Positions 10,194-19,856 of a stretch of 64,000 nt of DNA are shown in pieces. Source of the DNA: Bacteroidota bacterium (GTDB taxonomy: Bacteria > Bacteroidota > Bacteroidia > 2-12-FULL-35-15); contig JADJHE010000017.1 of assembly GCA_016707685.1 (NCBI GenBank), positions 17,082 to 81,081 of the forward strand, written 5' to 3'. Under the pieces are notes generated by a model that was not told the origin of the DNA, ran no database searches, and worked only from the letters and a program-made list of their open reading frames with translations. Position 1 is the stretch's first letter. The number at the start of each line of letters is the position of its first letter. The position numbers and the translations under genes were made by a program.

Positions 10194-10649
10194 TTAGAAC
10201 TGAAAGAAAGGAATTTTTCCTGATTTGGAAGGTTTTGCTAGTTCAGGATTTTTTTTAATGGATAAAAGCCATTCAATCGCTTTACTCTCTGATTTAAATA
10301 CTTTGTATGCCACTTTGGGCTTGTAAAATTTGAAATAAAAGTCTGCCATTATTTGGTAAGCGAGGTTTTCAACAACAACTGCTACGGCAAGAAAAGGTTG
10401 TTCTAATTCTATTTTTATACTATGCTCTTTTGCTTCTTTAGTAATAATTACAAAAGGTTCAAATGAAAATAGAAATGGGTGTTTAACGCCATTCGTGATT
10501 TCCAAATTAGCTTTTAACTCAGCTTTTTTATCGTCAATATCAATCGTATGTCCTTGTAAATAAGTCAAATGAACAATACCATCATTGTAAAGCTCTATCT
10601 TCATACCTTTTATCTCTGTAATTTTAACAATTGATCTGATAGGATCCAT
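10194..10649 (-). CDS. conserved small protein, possible STAS/SEC14-like fold
   Basis: The 151-aa soluble protein has no signal peptide. I recognise the general pattern of a Bacteroidota family of unknown function with a STAS/SEC14-like alternation of strands and helices: an N-terminal strand GIVHLTYLQG, a central KHPFLFSFEPF, and a basic C-terminal tail. This fold call is tentative. It is the first gene of a probable two-gene unit with recQ and has a consensus promoter (10681-10710). A link to DNA repair is only by position. Confidence 0.6.
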   Translation of the reverse strand: MDPIRSIVKITEIKGMKIELYNDGIVHLTYLQGHTIDIDDKKAELKANLEITNGVKHPFLFSFEPFVIITKEAKEHSIKIELEQPFLAVAVVVENLAYQIMADFYFKFYKPKVAYKVFKSESKAIEWLLSIKKNPELAKPSKSGKIPFFQF

Positions 10650-10680
10650 AAAATTTTAGTAAGTAGTAGTTTATCCTTCA

Positions 10681-10710
10681 CAAACATATCGTTTTTAATT
10701 AATAAAACAA
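10681..10710 (-). promoter_or_regulatory. Bacteroidota consensus promoter (TTG-N19-TATGTTTG)
   Basis: On the minus strand the -7 element is TATGTTTG (10681-10688) and the -33 TTG is at 10708-10710, with exactly 19 bases between. This matches the known primary sigma-factor consensus of Bacteroidota. It should drive the 10194-10649 gene and recQ, with a leader of about 25 bases. The -33 element sits inside the left arm of the neighbouring terminator hairpin. Confidence 0.8.
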
Positions 10711-10746
10711 AAGCCATTGCAAATTTACAATGGCTTTTGTTTTATT
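10701..10746. terminator. 19-bp perfect hairpin, terminator of the TonB receptor gene
   Basis: AATAAAACAAAAGCCATTG (10701-10719) is repeated in perfect reverse complement at 10728-10746 around an 8-nt loop. It lies 13 bases beyond the TonB receptor stop codon. The U-run on the minus strand supports termination of that gene; the symmetrical A/T ends make it potentially bidirectional. Confidence 0.85.
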
Positions 10747-10758
10747 AATAAGCTTTTG

Positions 10759-13161
10759 TTAAAATGTAGCTCTCAAGGAGAGAATAAAATTTCGTCCTGG
10801 TGCAACAATTCCCGAGCTATATGGTCTGTATCGTTGATCTGTGAGATTTTCTACACCTGCACTAATAGAAAGATGGTTAGTGAATTGATACATTGCTTTT
10901 ATATTTAGAGTATACCAGCTAGGAGACCATGGATTTCCATCTTTATCTTTAGCATAGATTTCCGTTTTTAGTTGTTCTTCTTGGGGTAGCTCTTTAAATG
11001 TTTTGGCTCCGCTATAGATTGAATAAAGTTGAATTGTAACATTGTTTGCCTCATAGAAAATGCGAGTTGTACCAAACATTGGTGGCGCATGTCTTGAAGG
11101 ACTAATTGTTCCATCGTCTAATTCTTCTTCTCCAATTTGATAATTAAAGTCAGTCGACAATCCAAATCCCGATTTTAGCTTTAAATCGAAACCAGCTTGA
11201 ATTCCATATACTGTGGCAACTGCAGCATTCTGTATTGATTGCACTTGGCTTAGTGTGCCATCATATAGGATACTATCCTGACCATTTAATGTGAAGTCTC
11301 TTCGAACCATCGCATTTTGAAGAACTGTATAATATCCTGTAACATCGATTTTTAGTATTTCGCCAAATAATTTAGCAATTCCTAATTCTGCATTATAAGC
11401 ATTTTCAGCTTTTAAATTTGGATTAGGAGTTATTACATAACCCGGCTCAGAATCAAAAACTTTTCCTGCATCATCAACATTTGGTGATCTAAAGCCTGAC
11501 GACAGTCCTGCGCTGATAGCCCATTTCTCTGTTGGTCTGTACACAGCGCCTAAACTTCCAGTTAAAGCACCATTATTAAGTTCGGCACTTGTGTAAGGGA
11601 AGGGATAAAAGGTTGTATCAAAAGTGGCTGATAATTGGTATTGATTATATCTTGCACCAGCTTGAATAATTAATTTATCAGTAACCTTAAAATGATAATT
11701 GAGATAAGCTGCATAGGATTTCCAATCGGCTTGAGGATACCTTGAAGGTCCAACATCACCTGTGCCTGTAGAAATATTCTGATCAATTCCCGAAGAATTT
11801 ACCTGATTTAAAACAGCTTCAATTCCATAATAAAGTTTGTGCTTAGCATTTATTTTTTTTGTAAAATCTAAATTCATTGAATAAGCATTTACTTTTTCGA
11901 TTCGAATATGACGAATGTCTTTATTTATATCACGATCAATTCTACTTTCTTCAAAAAATTGATGTGCCACTCTTATAATCATTTGGTCATAGACTTTGTT
12001 ATCGGAGTAATTAGATATAGTAAGATTATTCATCATCCATTTTTGAGGGCCATAATTCCATTCGCCATATCTTGGGAGACCATTTTTATAACGGATATGT
12101 CTATCGTATCTTGCATAATCTGATGTTTCAGAATAATGAAATCCGTATTGAAAATCCCATTTATCATTTGGATGAAAACGAATTTTTTGCATTAGATTAA
12201 TTTGCGAATATTTTGTTGGTCTTTGGATGCGAGGATCTTCATTCGTTATAATTACATCCGTACTATCCACTCTTTGAACATAAAATGGGCGTAAGTATTC
12301 ATCAGGACCATGATTGCCCATTTTTAAATCATCGAAATCATTCGCACTGATGCTTGTTGTTAAGGCCCATTTTTTCCAACCAAGACTAATATCAAAGTGT
12401 CCTGTTTTTTCATTATTAGCAGATGAATAACGAGTAATTGCTTTTCCATTAATCAAAACCGTATCATTGAAAGTTAATTGCGGTGTAATTGTTTGAAAAC
12501 TCATAACACCTCCAATTGCATCACTTCCGTATATTACAGAACCCGGCCCAAAAAATATTTCCGTTTTTTCAGTAGCAAATGGATCAAGAGAGATTACATT
12601 TTGTATGTTTCCACCTCTAAAAATGGCAGTATTCATTCGAACGCCATCAATTGTATACAAAAGTCGGTTGGTGGAAAATCCTCTTATCATTGGGCTACCT
12701 CCTCCTTGCTGACTTTTCTGTATAAACACTTCACCAGACGCGTTTAAGAGATCGGCTGCTGTTTGTGGGTTTTGTAGGGCAGCATCTTTTGAAGAGATGG
12801 TTGTAATTTTAGATGGAACATCTTTTGACGTTTGATTGGATCGTGTTGCCGAGACAACAATTTCTTCCATTGATATTCCAGATGATACTAATGATAATTT
12901 AAATCCCGCAGATTCAAGTTCGGAATAGCTTTTTGTTTCAGCTTTATAACCCATAATTCGAAATTGAATTTTTTCTGCTCCTTTGAATACGGATATATCT
13001 GCTTGTCCCTTTGAATTTGTTGTAATGAATGTTTGTGATTCGTTGCTCACAATACTTACTAATTCTATAGGTTGTCCTGTTTTATAATCTTTTATAGTTA
13101 TAATTTGTGCGTAGCCAGAGTAATAAATACCCAGCAACACTATGAATATTATTTTTTTCAT
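10759..13161 (-). CDS. TonB-dependent outer-membrane receptor
   Basis: The 800-aa protein starts with a signal peptide (MKKIIFIVLLGIYYSGYAQ). Residues ~20-90 form a CarboxypepD_reg-like beta-sandwich, then a TonB-box-like segment MEEIVVSATR, a plug domain (VFIQKSQQGGGSPMIRGFS, LLYTIDGVRMN, GPGSVIYGSDAIGGVM), and a 22-strand barrel ending in aromatic LSLRATF. The plug motifs resemble the haemoglobin/haem/siderophore receptor group, so iron-compound uptake is likely but not proven. It is in the same direction as, and 82 bases downstream of, a small membrane-anchored protein gene; a perfect dyad lies in that gap. The reading frame is intact. A strong hairpin terminator follows. Confidence 0.92.
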   Translation of the reverse strand: MKKIIFIVLLGIYYSGYAQIITIKDYKTGQPIELVSIVSNESQTFITTNSKGQADISVFKGAEKIQFRIMGYKAETKSYSELESAGFKLSLVSSGISMEEIVVSATRSNQTSKDVPSKITTISSKDAALQNPQTAADLLNASGEVFIQKSQQGGGSPMIRGFSTNRLLYTIDGVRMNTAIFRGGNIQNVISLDPFATEKTEIFFGPGSVIYGSDAIGGVMSFQTITPQLTFNDTVLINGKAITRYSSANNEKTGHFDISLGWKKWALTTSISANDFDDLKMGNHGPDEYLRPFYVQRVDSTDVIITNEDPRIQRPTKYSQINLMQKIRFHPNDKWDFQYGFHYSETSDYARYDRHIRYKNGLPRYGEWNYGPQKWMMNNLTISNYSDNKVYDQMIIRVAHQFFEESRIDRDINKDIRHIRIEKVNAYSMNLDFTKKINAKHKLYYGIEAVLNQVNSSGIDQNISTGTGDVGPSRYPQADWKSYAAYLNYHFKVTDKLIIQAGARYNQYQLSATFDTTFYPFPYTSAELNNGALTGSLGAVYRPTEKWAISAGLSSGFRSPNVDDAGKVFDSEPGYVITPNPNLKAENAYNAELGIAKLFGEILKIDVTGYYTVLQNAMVRRDFTLNGQDSILYDGTLSQVQSIQNAAVATVYGIQAGFDLKLKSGFGLSTDFNYQIGEEELDDGTISPSRHAPPMFGTTRIFYEANNVTIQLYSIYSGAKTFKELPQEEQLKTEIYAKDKDGNPWSPSWYTLNIKAMYQFTNHLSISAGVENLTDQRYRPYSSGIVAPGRNFILSLRATF

Positions 13162-13200
13162 AAATGAACTTAGCTTTTAAATAAATAAATAAGACAAGAC

Positions 13201-13222
13201 TAATTACAACTAACTGTAATTA
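13201..13222. promoter_or_regulatory. dyad TAATTACA-N6-TGTAATTA upstream of the TonB receptor
   Basis: An 8-bp perfect inverted repeat with a 6-nt spacer lies 40 bases upstream of the receptor start and just after the preceding gene's stop codon. The shape fits a binding site for a dimeric repressor such as a Fur-type regulator, but it could also be an attenuating hairpin in the transcript. Function is inferred only from symmetry and position. Confidence 0.4.
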
Positions 13223-13243
13223 AAGTCATTTAATAATATTTCT

Positions 13244-13768
13244 TTAGCTAAAGTCTGGAGGAGGAGTTGATAAAGCGGAATCTGTAGAAACAAGCATTGT
13301 TTTGTATGCTGTTTGATGATTAATGATTGTATAAAAGTTTGTTAATGTGAGTGAGGAAGAATGCAGTATTTTATAGTTGTTATCGATCAATTTTAAATTA
13401 TTTTTTTTGGAAGATTTGTGATTTGCTAAATGTTTATTAATATGCTCATCAAGGCTTGCAAATAATTGCTCTTCTTGTTTATCATTAATACAATAATAAA
13501 TTATGGTAGTTCCTGTTTCAGCTGTTCTAACAATGTCATATAGTTCATTGTTATGAAGAAACTCCTTGTCCGTTTTTACCCAATTGATTGTGTTTAGTTC
13601 ACTTTTATTAAAAACAATGGTTTGTAATTCGGATTCATTTAATTTCATTTTTATTTCTCTTTTAACTTCTTTTCGTATTTGGTTTTGAGAAATTTTGAAA
13701 ACAACTATATATCCCATTGTGTTGAATAGGAAAATAATTAGTAGAAAAAATGAAACAGTCGATTTCAT
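13244..13768 (-). CDS. small membrane-anchored protein of unknown function, upstream of TonB receptor
   Basis: The 174-aa protein has an N-terminal hydrophobic segment (SFFLLIIFLFNTMGYIVVF) that acts as a signal peptide or anchor, a charged helical stretch (residues 28-50), and a short tail rich in Ser/Pro ending in STPPPDFS. I do not recognise a named domain. Similar small proteins with a Pro-Pro-Pro C-terminus often precede TonB receptors in Bacteroidota genomes, as far as I recall. It probably shares a promoter (13781-13811) with the receptor and may work in the same uptake system. Role is unknown. Confidence 0.7.
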   Translation of the reverse strand: MKSTVSFFLLIIFLFNTMGYIVVFKISQNQIRKEVKREIKMKLNESELQTIVFNKSELNTINWVKTDKEFLHNNELYDIVRTAETGTTIIYYCINDKQEEQLFASLDEHINKHLANHKSSKKNNLKLIDNNYKILHSSSLTLTNFYTIINHQTAYKTMLVSTDSALSTPPPDFS

Positions 13769-13780
13769 GGTTGTATATCA

Positions 13781-13811
13781 CAAATCTAACAAAATGATTT
13801 TATTAATACAA
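13781..13811 (-). promoter_or_regulatory. promoter (TTG-N20-TAGATTTG)
   Basis: On the minus strand TAGATTTG (13781-13788) is preceded by TTG (13809-13811) with 20 bases between. It lies 13 bases upstream of the small gene's start, so the leader would be very short. It should serve the 13244-13768 gene and the TonB receptor. Confidence 0.6.
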
Positions 13812-13826
13812 ACTGGCAGTAAAGCA

Positions 13827-13852
13827 AAAATCCCAGCGGATGCTGGGATTTT
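13827..13852 (-). terminator. rho-independent terminator
   Basis: AAAATCCCAGC / GCTGGGATTTT forms an 11-bp stem with a 4-nt loop, 22 bases after the stop codon of the small lipoprotein gene. On the minus strand it ends in a T-run. Confidence 0.85.
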
Positions 13853-13874
13853 GTAATAGAATGGAAAGAAAAAT

Positions 13875-14192
13875 CTATTTTTTTACTTTTCCTAAATTTG
13901 TAATTTCAGCAGGCATTCCTGTTGTACATCCAGCCGGTTGAGGCATTTTTAATGTCAAATAGTCGAATGTTACTTCTAATCCATCTACATCAAACTCTTT
14001 TTTTAATGCATCTTTAGGAATTAAAGTGATTCCATCAGATGTTACAATTACTGCAGAGCATCCACCCGCTTTGTATTCATGTGATACTTTTCCAGATGTT
14101 TTTCCCATAGTACTAGATGTAGTTGTTTCTTTTGTTTTACAAGAAGTAAAAATTGAAACAACGATTGATAAAATTATAAGGTACGATTTCAT
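13875..14192 (-). CDS. small lipoprotein of unknown function
   Basis: The 105-aa protein has a lipoprotein signal (SIVVSIFTSC, lipidated Cys18). The mature part has a Thr/Ser-rich linker, then a compact domain with AGGCSAVIV and MPQPAGCTTG; the two Cys may form a disulfide. I do not recognise the family. The gene is flanked by terminator hairpins on both sides, so it is probably transcribed alone. Confidence 0.7.
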   Translation of the reverse strand: MKSYLIILSIVVSIFTSCKTKETTTSSTMGKTSGKVSHEYKAGGCSAVIVTSDGITLIPKDALKKEFDVDGLEVTFDYLTLKMPQPAGCTTGMPAEITNLGKVKK

Positions 14193-14216
14193 AAAATTTG
14201 TATGATTTGGTTAATA

Positions 14217-14266
14217 AAAAACACTCATACAAGTATCATTCCAAGGAATGCTGTATGAGTGTTTTT
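14217..14266 (-). terminator. rho-independent terminator
   Basis: AAAAACACTCATAC (14217-14230) pairs perfectly with GTATGAGTGTTTTT (14253-14266); the loop holds a second small stem ATTCC/GGAAT. It follows the stop codon of the T9SS-secreted protein gene on the minus strand by about 17 bases. Confidence 0.85.
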
Positions 14267-14282
14267 CTGAGTATAATTATTA

Positions 14283-16003
14283 TTATTTTACAGCAACTTT
14301 AATTACTTTTTGGAAGCTAGTATTCATTTTACCAACACGTACTAAATATGTACCAGTTGCTAGGTTACTAGTTGAAAAAGATGTTTCGAATGAATTACCA
14401 CTAACTACAATTTGTTTTCCATCAATTTGTTTTCCAGTAATATCAAATAAATCAACAACTAATTCTCCTTCTTCTTTTAAGTTAGTTGCATTAACTGTAA
14501 TACCACCAATTGATTGGTAAGCAGTTACATTGTTAATTTGTGCTTGACCTTCTTCAATTCCAGTAGGTAATGGTAATTGGAAAGAATAAATCCATGTTCT
14601 TGGTCCTGCACCCAAATATTCACCTGTATGCCAAAAAGTTAATCCGTTTGGATCCATAGATGTTTGAGAATAGTCACCAAAACGATTTACGCCAGTTTGT
14701 GATGCTGTTCCCATTTTAACCATTGTTTCAGCAAAAGTCATTTGTCCTAATGGATCAGAGGCTAAGCGACCAGTAAAACCTAAACTTGCATAATCACCAG
14801 CTGTTGCAGAAGATCTTGCATAACATAATGCAATACTACCATTGTCATCCATAGCAATACTTCCAACCCAACGACTCTTTGTATCAGGTGCATAAATACC
14901 TTCTTGGTACAATGTCCATGTTCCTGGAGTTTTTCTCTTAATTCCACCCCATTTAATAGCTCTTTGATTGGACTTGCAGTTACTAAAACGCCCCAATTTA
15001 ATACCAAAGAGTTGTAACCTGTCCATCTTCTGTATTGTGCTCTGTAAGTTGGAACACCACCAATACCATCTAAATATTGTGTTGATGGAGTAGGTTGAGG
15101 AATGTCATTCCATCCACCATCGTAAGTACCATTAAATGCTGCTGTAGGAATAGTAGTTGTCGCACTCATTGTAATTGTTGGAGTTGTTGGTACCCAGTTT
15201 ACTGTAGCTTTGATGTATTTAATTCCATCAACATTTTGCACCACCCCAAGAATTTTCTGTATACCAAAAGAATGGACAAGCTGTACCTACTGGAGGTAAA
15301 CCACCATCAGCATCTGCAGCTAATGGAACAAAAAATCCACTAACAGTTCCTGTAGTAAAGTTTGCAACAGCAGCTTTTGCCGTTTGTCCTAAAAGCATTT
15401 TGTCTCTTTCAAATACAAATAATTTATCTGTAGATTGATTTGATGTCATGTAATAACCATCTGCCCAAATTGAGAATTTTAAGTAATCAGGGAATTGTGT
15501 AGATGTAAATGTATAGGTGTAATACGTTCCTGTTGGATCTGGTGTAGTAGAAATTGCGATGTAAATCTTATTTCCGCTTTGACCAAATTGTGTTGCATTT
15601 ACAGCTTGAACATAGTGGTTTGGACCCGCTGCTCCAGAAGGATCTGGTGGATATCCACCACCATTCTGACCAGCAAAACTAGATAAAGTAGGTACCATCA
15701 TTCTTGAACCCATTTGTTTTTGAATAGTATTTTGGTCATTTCCGTAGGCAGGACCATCTTTTTCTTCTGTAAATAAAAAGGTTTGTGGTAAACGGTGACT
15801 GATTTGTTTATCTTTAGATTCAGTCATTTCATGGATATAGTCTTTTTCTCCTTCAAAGTCAGGCAAATCTTTTAACGGTTTTGAAACACCATTAAGTATT
15901 ACTTCACCATCGATAACTTATTCGATTCGTTATTTGTTTGGTTTTGAGCAAAGAGCCCATTACAAATAATGAATCCAGCAATCAAAAATGTAGCTTTTTT
16001 CAT
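14283..16003 (-). CDS. T9SS type-A secreted protein (frameshifted)
   Basis: Read as one gene of about 573 aa. It starts at 16003 with a signal peptide (MKKATFLIAGFIICNGLFAQ) and continues through an extracellular domain with DPSGAAGPNHYVQAVNATQFG, a motif shared by large secreted Bacteroidota proteins. Asp/Tyr-rich repeats such as SIWADGYYMTSNQ and SIAMDDNGSIALCYARSS follow. The last ~75 residues are a T9SS type-A sorting domain (VVDLFDITGKQI, LATGTYLVRVG, KVIKV). Frame breaks near 15905, 15235 and 14980 split it into at least four readable pieces. Because neighbouring housekeeping genes show the same kind of break, error is as likely as decay. No PorP/SprF gene is adjacent, as usual for type-A cargo. 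Confidence 0.78.
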
Positions 16004-16131
16004 TTGTTTAAAATTTAAATTAGTTTAGAGGGGTTTATTATTTTATAAAACTAAAAAATAAATTTTCAAAATCCAAATTTTTTTAGCTGATTTTTTAGCA
16101 TTCGGTAGAGGAATTTCATAGAAATAATGTA

Positions 16132-18156
16132 CTATTTAGTAGCAAATAGCTTCTCTAATGCAAACATTTCATCTCTTAATCGAGCAGCTTCAGCAAAATT
16201 GAATTCTTTTGCTGCAACTTCCATCGCTTTTCGAGTTCTAGTAATTGCTTTTTGCAGTTCTTCTTTGCTCATGTACTGAACTACTGGGTCGGCTGCATAA
16301 TTAATTACTTCACTTTCAACATAAGGACGAGCTAAATTGCCTTTAGCATCCACAACAACTGTTGTTTGTCCCATAATGGATGCTTTCGATTTGTTTAAAG
16401 CCGTTGGAACTAATCCATGCTCAAAATTGTATTCAATTTGTTTTTTTCTTCTTCGTTCTGTTTCATCAATGGTGCGTTTCATGCTATCCGTAATTTTATC
16501 GGCATACATAATTACTTTTCCATTGATGTTTCTAGCTGCACGTCCTGCTGTTTGTGTCAATGCTCTGTCGGAACGCAAGAATCCTTCTTTATCGGCATCT
16601 AAAATAGCAACCAATGACACTTCTGGTAAATCTAACCCTTCTCTCAAAAGGTTGATTCCAATCAATACATCAAATAAACCCAATCGTAAGTCGCGCATAA
16701 TTTCTACACGCTCAAGTGTGTCCACATCCGAGTGGATATAACGACAACGAATACCAATATTCAGCATGTATTTATGCAATTCTTCCGCCATACGCTTGGT
16801 TAGCGTTGTTACAAGAATACGTTCATCACGTTTGGTTACTTTATCAATCTCTTCTAATAAATCATCGATTTGATTAATGCTTGGTCGTACTTCAATTACT
16901 GGATCCAATAACCCCGTTGGTCGAATCAATTGTTCTGCAATTAAACCTTCCGATTTTATTAATTCATAATCAGCAGGAGTTGCACTCACATAGATAATTT
17001 GATTAATCATTGTTTCAAATTCATCAAACTTCAATGGACGATTGTCCAATGCAGATGGTAATCTAAAACCATATTCAACTAAGTTTGTTTTTCTTGATCG
17101 ATCGCCACCATACATGGCACGTATTTGTCCAATGGTAACATGACTCTCATCAATTACCATTAAAAAGTCATCGGGGAAATAATCCAATAAACAGAATGGG
17201 CGAGAACCTGGTTGTCGGCCATCGAAATAGCGAGAATAATTCTCGATACCAGAGCAATAGCCCAATTCACGCATCATTTCTAAATCATAAGTCACACGAT
17301 CTTCAATACGTTTGGCTTCAAGGTGCTTTCCATTTTCTTTCATGTAATCTACTTGTTTCACCATGTCATCTTGAATTTGAAAAATGGCATTTTTCATTGT
17401 TTCCGGACTAGTCACAAATATATTAGCAGGATAGATGGTGGCTTCTTCTAATTTTTCAAAACCTTTTGCCTGTTGATGTCTCAAAATACTCAATTCCTTC
17501 AATTTCATCATCCCAAAAGGTAACACGCATTGAATAATCGGCATATGCTAAATTGATATCAACGGTATCACCTTTAACCCTAAAATTACCTCTTAAAAAT
17601 CTTCTGTAGTACGTGAATACAGACTTTCTACTAAGCGATGTAAAAATTTATTCCGACTAATGATTTCACCTTTTTTTATCTTAATAACATTCTCACGAAA
17701 CTCCATTGGGTTTCCTATACCATAAATACATGAAACAGAGGAAACAACAATTACATCTCTTCTTCCTGAAAGTAAAGCAGATGTGGCACTTAATCGAAGT
17801 TTTTCAATCTCATCATTAATAGACAAATCTTTTTCGATATAGGTATTTGTACTAGGAATAAAGGCTTCTGGTTGATAATAATCGTAATAACTTACAAAAT
17901 ATTCTACTGCATTATTGGGGAAAAATTGTTTGAATTCACCATACAATTGTGCGGCTAATGTTTTGTTATGACTGAGTATTAATGTTGGTTTTTGGACTTG
18001 CTGAATAACATTGGCAATGGTAAATGTTTTACCAGAACCAGTTACACCCAACAGTGTTTGTGCAGGCACATTCGCATTCACACCTTCTACCAACTGTTTA
18101 ATTGCTGTTGGCTGATCACCAGTTGGTTGAAAATCTGCTATTAATTTAAAGTCCAT
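16132..18156 (-). CDS. uvrB: UvrABC excision nuclease subunit B (two apparent frameshifts)
   Basis: UvrB is the DNA-damage-verifying helicase-like subunit of nucleotide excision repair. The first 187 residues have FQPTGDQPTAIKQL, Walker A LLGVTGSGKTFT and the beta-hairpin region YYDYYQPEAFIP. The remainder has MVIDESHVTIGQ, YVSATPADYEL, motif VI QTAGRAARNINGKV and the C-terminal UVR motif (FNFAEAARLRDEMFALEK). The frame breaks at T5 (plus-strand A5 at 17595-17599; six expected) and at AAAA 17458-17461 (three expected). Repairing both gives an uninterrupted ~674-aa UvrB, the family's normal length. It lies 11 bases downstream of the M28 peptidase gene in a compact minus-strand run. Confidence 0.95.
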
Positions 18157-18167
18157 TTTTATTTTTT

Positions 18168-19541
18168 CTACAATCCGTTTTCAGAAATCAACCAAATTAA
18201 AGCAGCCATTGAAGCTCCACCCAATTCTAATTCTCTTTTATTCACTGCTTCAAATGTATCAATTGCTGTATGATGATAATCAAAATAGCGTTGTGAGTCG
18301 GGCATTAATTCTAAAATAGGAGTACCTAATTCTTCATTTAATGGTTCAATATCAGCACCGCCACCATCTCTTTCAAAATCATGCAAGCCATAAGGTTCTA
18401 AAAGTGTTTTCCAACTTTTTAATTTCGCTTTTTGTTTTACACTCATGGTACTCGTAAATCCACGTGGTGTAAATCCACCTGCATCCGATTCAATAGCAGC
18501 AATGTGTTTTTCGTTTTTTAGTTTTGCTAGCTCAGCGTATTTTTTTCCACCGCGACCGCCATTTTCTTCATTCATAAATGCGACTGCACGGATAGTGCAT
18601 TTTGGTTTTAGTCCCAATGCTTTGTAGATGCGAATGATTTCGATACTTTGAACGATTCCTGCTCCGTCATCATGTGCACCTTCGCCATTATCCCATGCAT
18701 CCAAATGACCACCTACCGTAATTATTTCCTCCTTTTTTGAACTGCCGTAAATTTCACCAATCACATTGTATGATTTTTCATCTGGTAATGTTTGGCAATT
18801 CATTTTGAAAAAGAATTTAGCTTCTTTATCTGTTTTGATATAATTACTTAACCAGTCGGCACCATTTGTACTAATAGCACAAGCAGGAATTTTGGTAATA
18901 CTATCGTTATAACTCATCACGCCTGTATGCGGATTGTCATCGTGTGCTAAGGTCATGGAGCGAACAACAACTCCCACAGCACCGTATTTAGCGGCCTCTT
19001 TTGCACCAGCCCAGCGTTGCATTACCGCTTTGCCATAAGCATGAAAAGTAGCAATGAATGTAGGTTCCATTGGTTCGTTAAAGAATACAATTTTACCTTG
19101 TATGTTTTCCTTTCCTAAGCGTTTTAAATCATCGATTCCTTTCGCTTCTACAACTGTTGCTGTTAATCCTTCCGCAGGTGTTGCAATTGAACCACCTAAA
19201 GCACAGATTGGAAGAGCTTTAAAGCTTTTTGAATTGGATGTAAATACCTTAGCTTGTTCTTTTTCGCCTCTTACCCAATGTGGAACCATGCACTCTTGAA
19301 GATAAACGGTATCCGCTCCAGCTTCTTTCATTGCTTTAAAAGTCCATTCAACAGCTTGTTGAGCTTGAGGTGAGCCAGCTAAACGACCACCAATTTTTTT
19401 GCATAAGTATTCAAGGTTTGAATAACTTTTACCATTTGTTAAAGCATCGTTAAATATTTTTTTGATGGTAGCAGAATCTGTTTGAGCAAATGCCGAAGTG
19501 CTTATTAATAAAGCAAAAAGTAATTGATTTGTTTTTTTCAT
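18168..19541 (-). CDS. secreted M28-family metallopeptidase (carboxypeptidase Q-like)
   Basis: The 457-aa protein has a signal peptide (LLFALLISTSAFAQ), a PA-domain-like insert in the middle (VEAKGIDDLKRLG, GAVGVVVRSMT), and the co-catalytic zinc signature of M28: GGHLDAWDNGEGAHDDGAG, FMNEENGGRGG, ESDAGG and the late His in RYFDYHHTAIDTF. Such enzymes trim dipeptides or peptide ends in the periplasm or at the surface. It sits between the DUF721 gene (14-base gap) and uvrB (11-base gap), an odd place for a secreted enzyme. The frame is intact. Confidence 0.92.
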   Translation of the reverse strand: MKKTNQLLFALLISTSAFAQTDSATIKKIFNDALTNGKSYSNLEYLCKKIGGRLAGSPQAQQAVEWTFKAMKEAGADTVYLQECMVPHWVRGEKEQAKVFTSNSKSFKALPICALGGSIATPAEGLTATVVEAKGIDDLKRLGKENIQGKIVFFNEPMEPTFIATFHAYGKAVMQRWAGAKEAAKYGAVGVVVRSMTLAHDDNPHTGVMSYNDSITKIPACAISTNGADWLSNYIKTDKEAKFFFKMNCQTLPDEKSYNVIGEIYGSSKKEEIITVGGHLDAWDNGEGAHDDGAGIVQSIEIIRIYKALGLKPKCTIRAVAFMNEENGGRGGKKYAELAKLKNEKHIAAIESDAGGFTPRGFTSTMSVKQKAKLKSWKTLLEPYGLHDFERDGGGADIEPLNEELGTPILELMPDSQRYFDYHHTAIDTFEAVNKRELELGGASMAALIWLISENGL

Positions 19542-19555
19542 TGGAAGAGAAAAAT

Positions 19556-19846
19556 TTATTTTAAAATAATATCGTTTATAATTTCAGAGCCAACTGCTTC
19601 GTTGAGCATTTTTATGATTTTTGTTTTTGCCATCGACAACTCATTGCGCAAAGCGGATGAATCTAAAGTAACAAACAATTGTTTGTTTTTGATATATATA
19701 TCCTTTGTGTGTTTCGCAATCATGGCACCCATGATGTTATCCCATGAACTAATTAATCGTTTTTCTGCCATACGGTCATCCAAGCGATATGCTTTTAGCA
19801 TTTGCTCAATAACCTCTTTGATACTATGTTCGTTGTGTTTGCTCAA
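19556..19846 (-). CDS. DUF721/DciA-like protein
   Basis: The 96-aa protein fits the DUF721 (DciA-related) family: an N-terminal helix with IKEVIEQMLKAYRLDDRMAE, a central ISSWDNIMGAMIAKHTKDIYI and a C-terminal helix ELSMAKTKIIKMLNE. DciA proteins assist loading of the replicative helicase in bacteria without DnaC/DnaI. It is placed 10 bases after recF, a conserved arrangement that supports a replication-repair role. Confidence 0.85.
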   Translation of the reverse strand: MSKHNEHSIKEVIEQMLKAYRLDDRMAEKRLISSWDNIMGAMIAKHTKDIYIKNKQLFVTLDSSALRNELSMAKTKIIKMLNEAVGSEIINDIILK

Positions 19847-19856
19847 TTTTATTTTT

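Noticed and set aside
16337..16741. 134-aa plus-strand open frame inside uvrB
   Set aside because: Antisense shadow of the strongly conserved UvrB helicase motifs.
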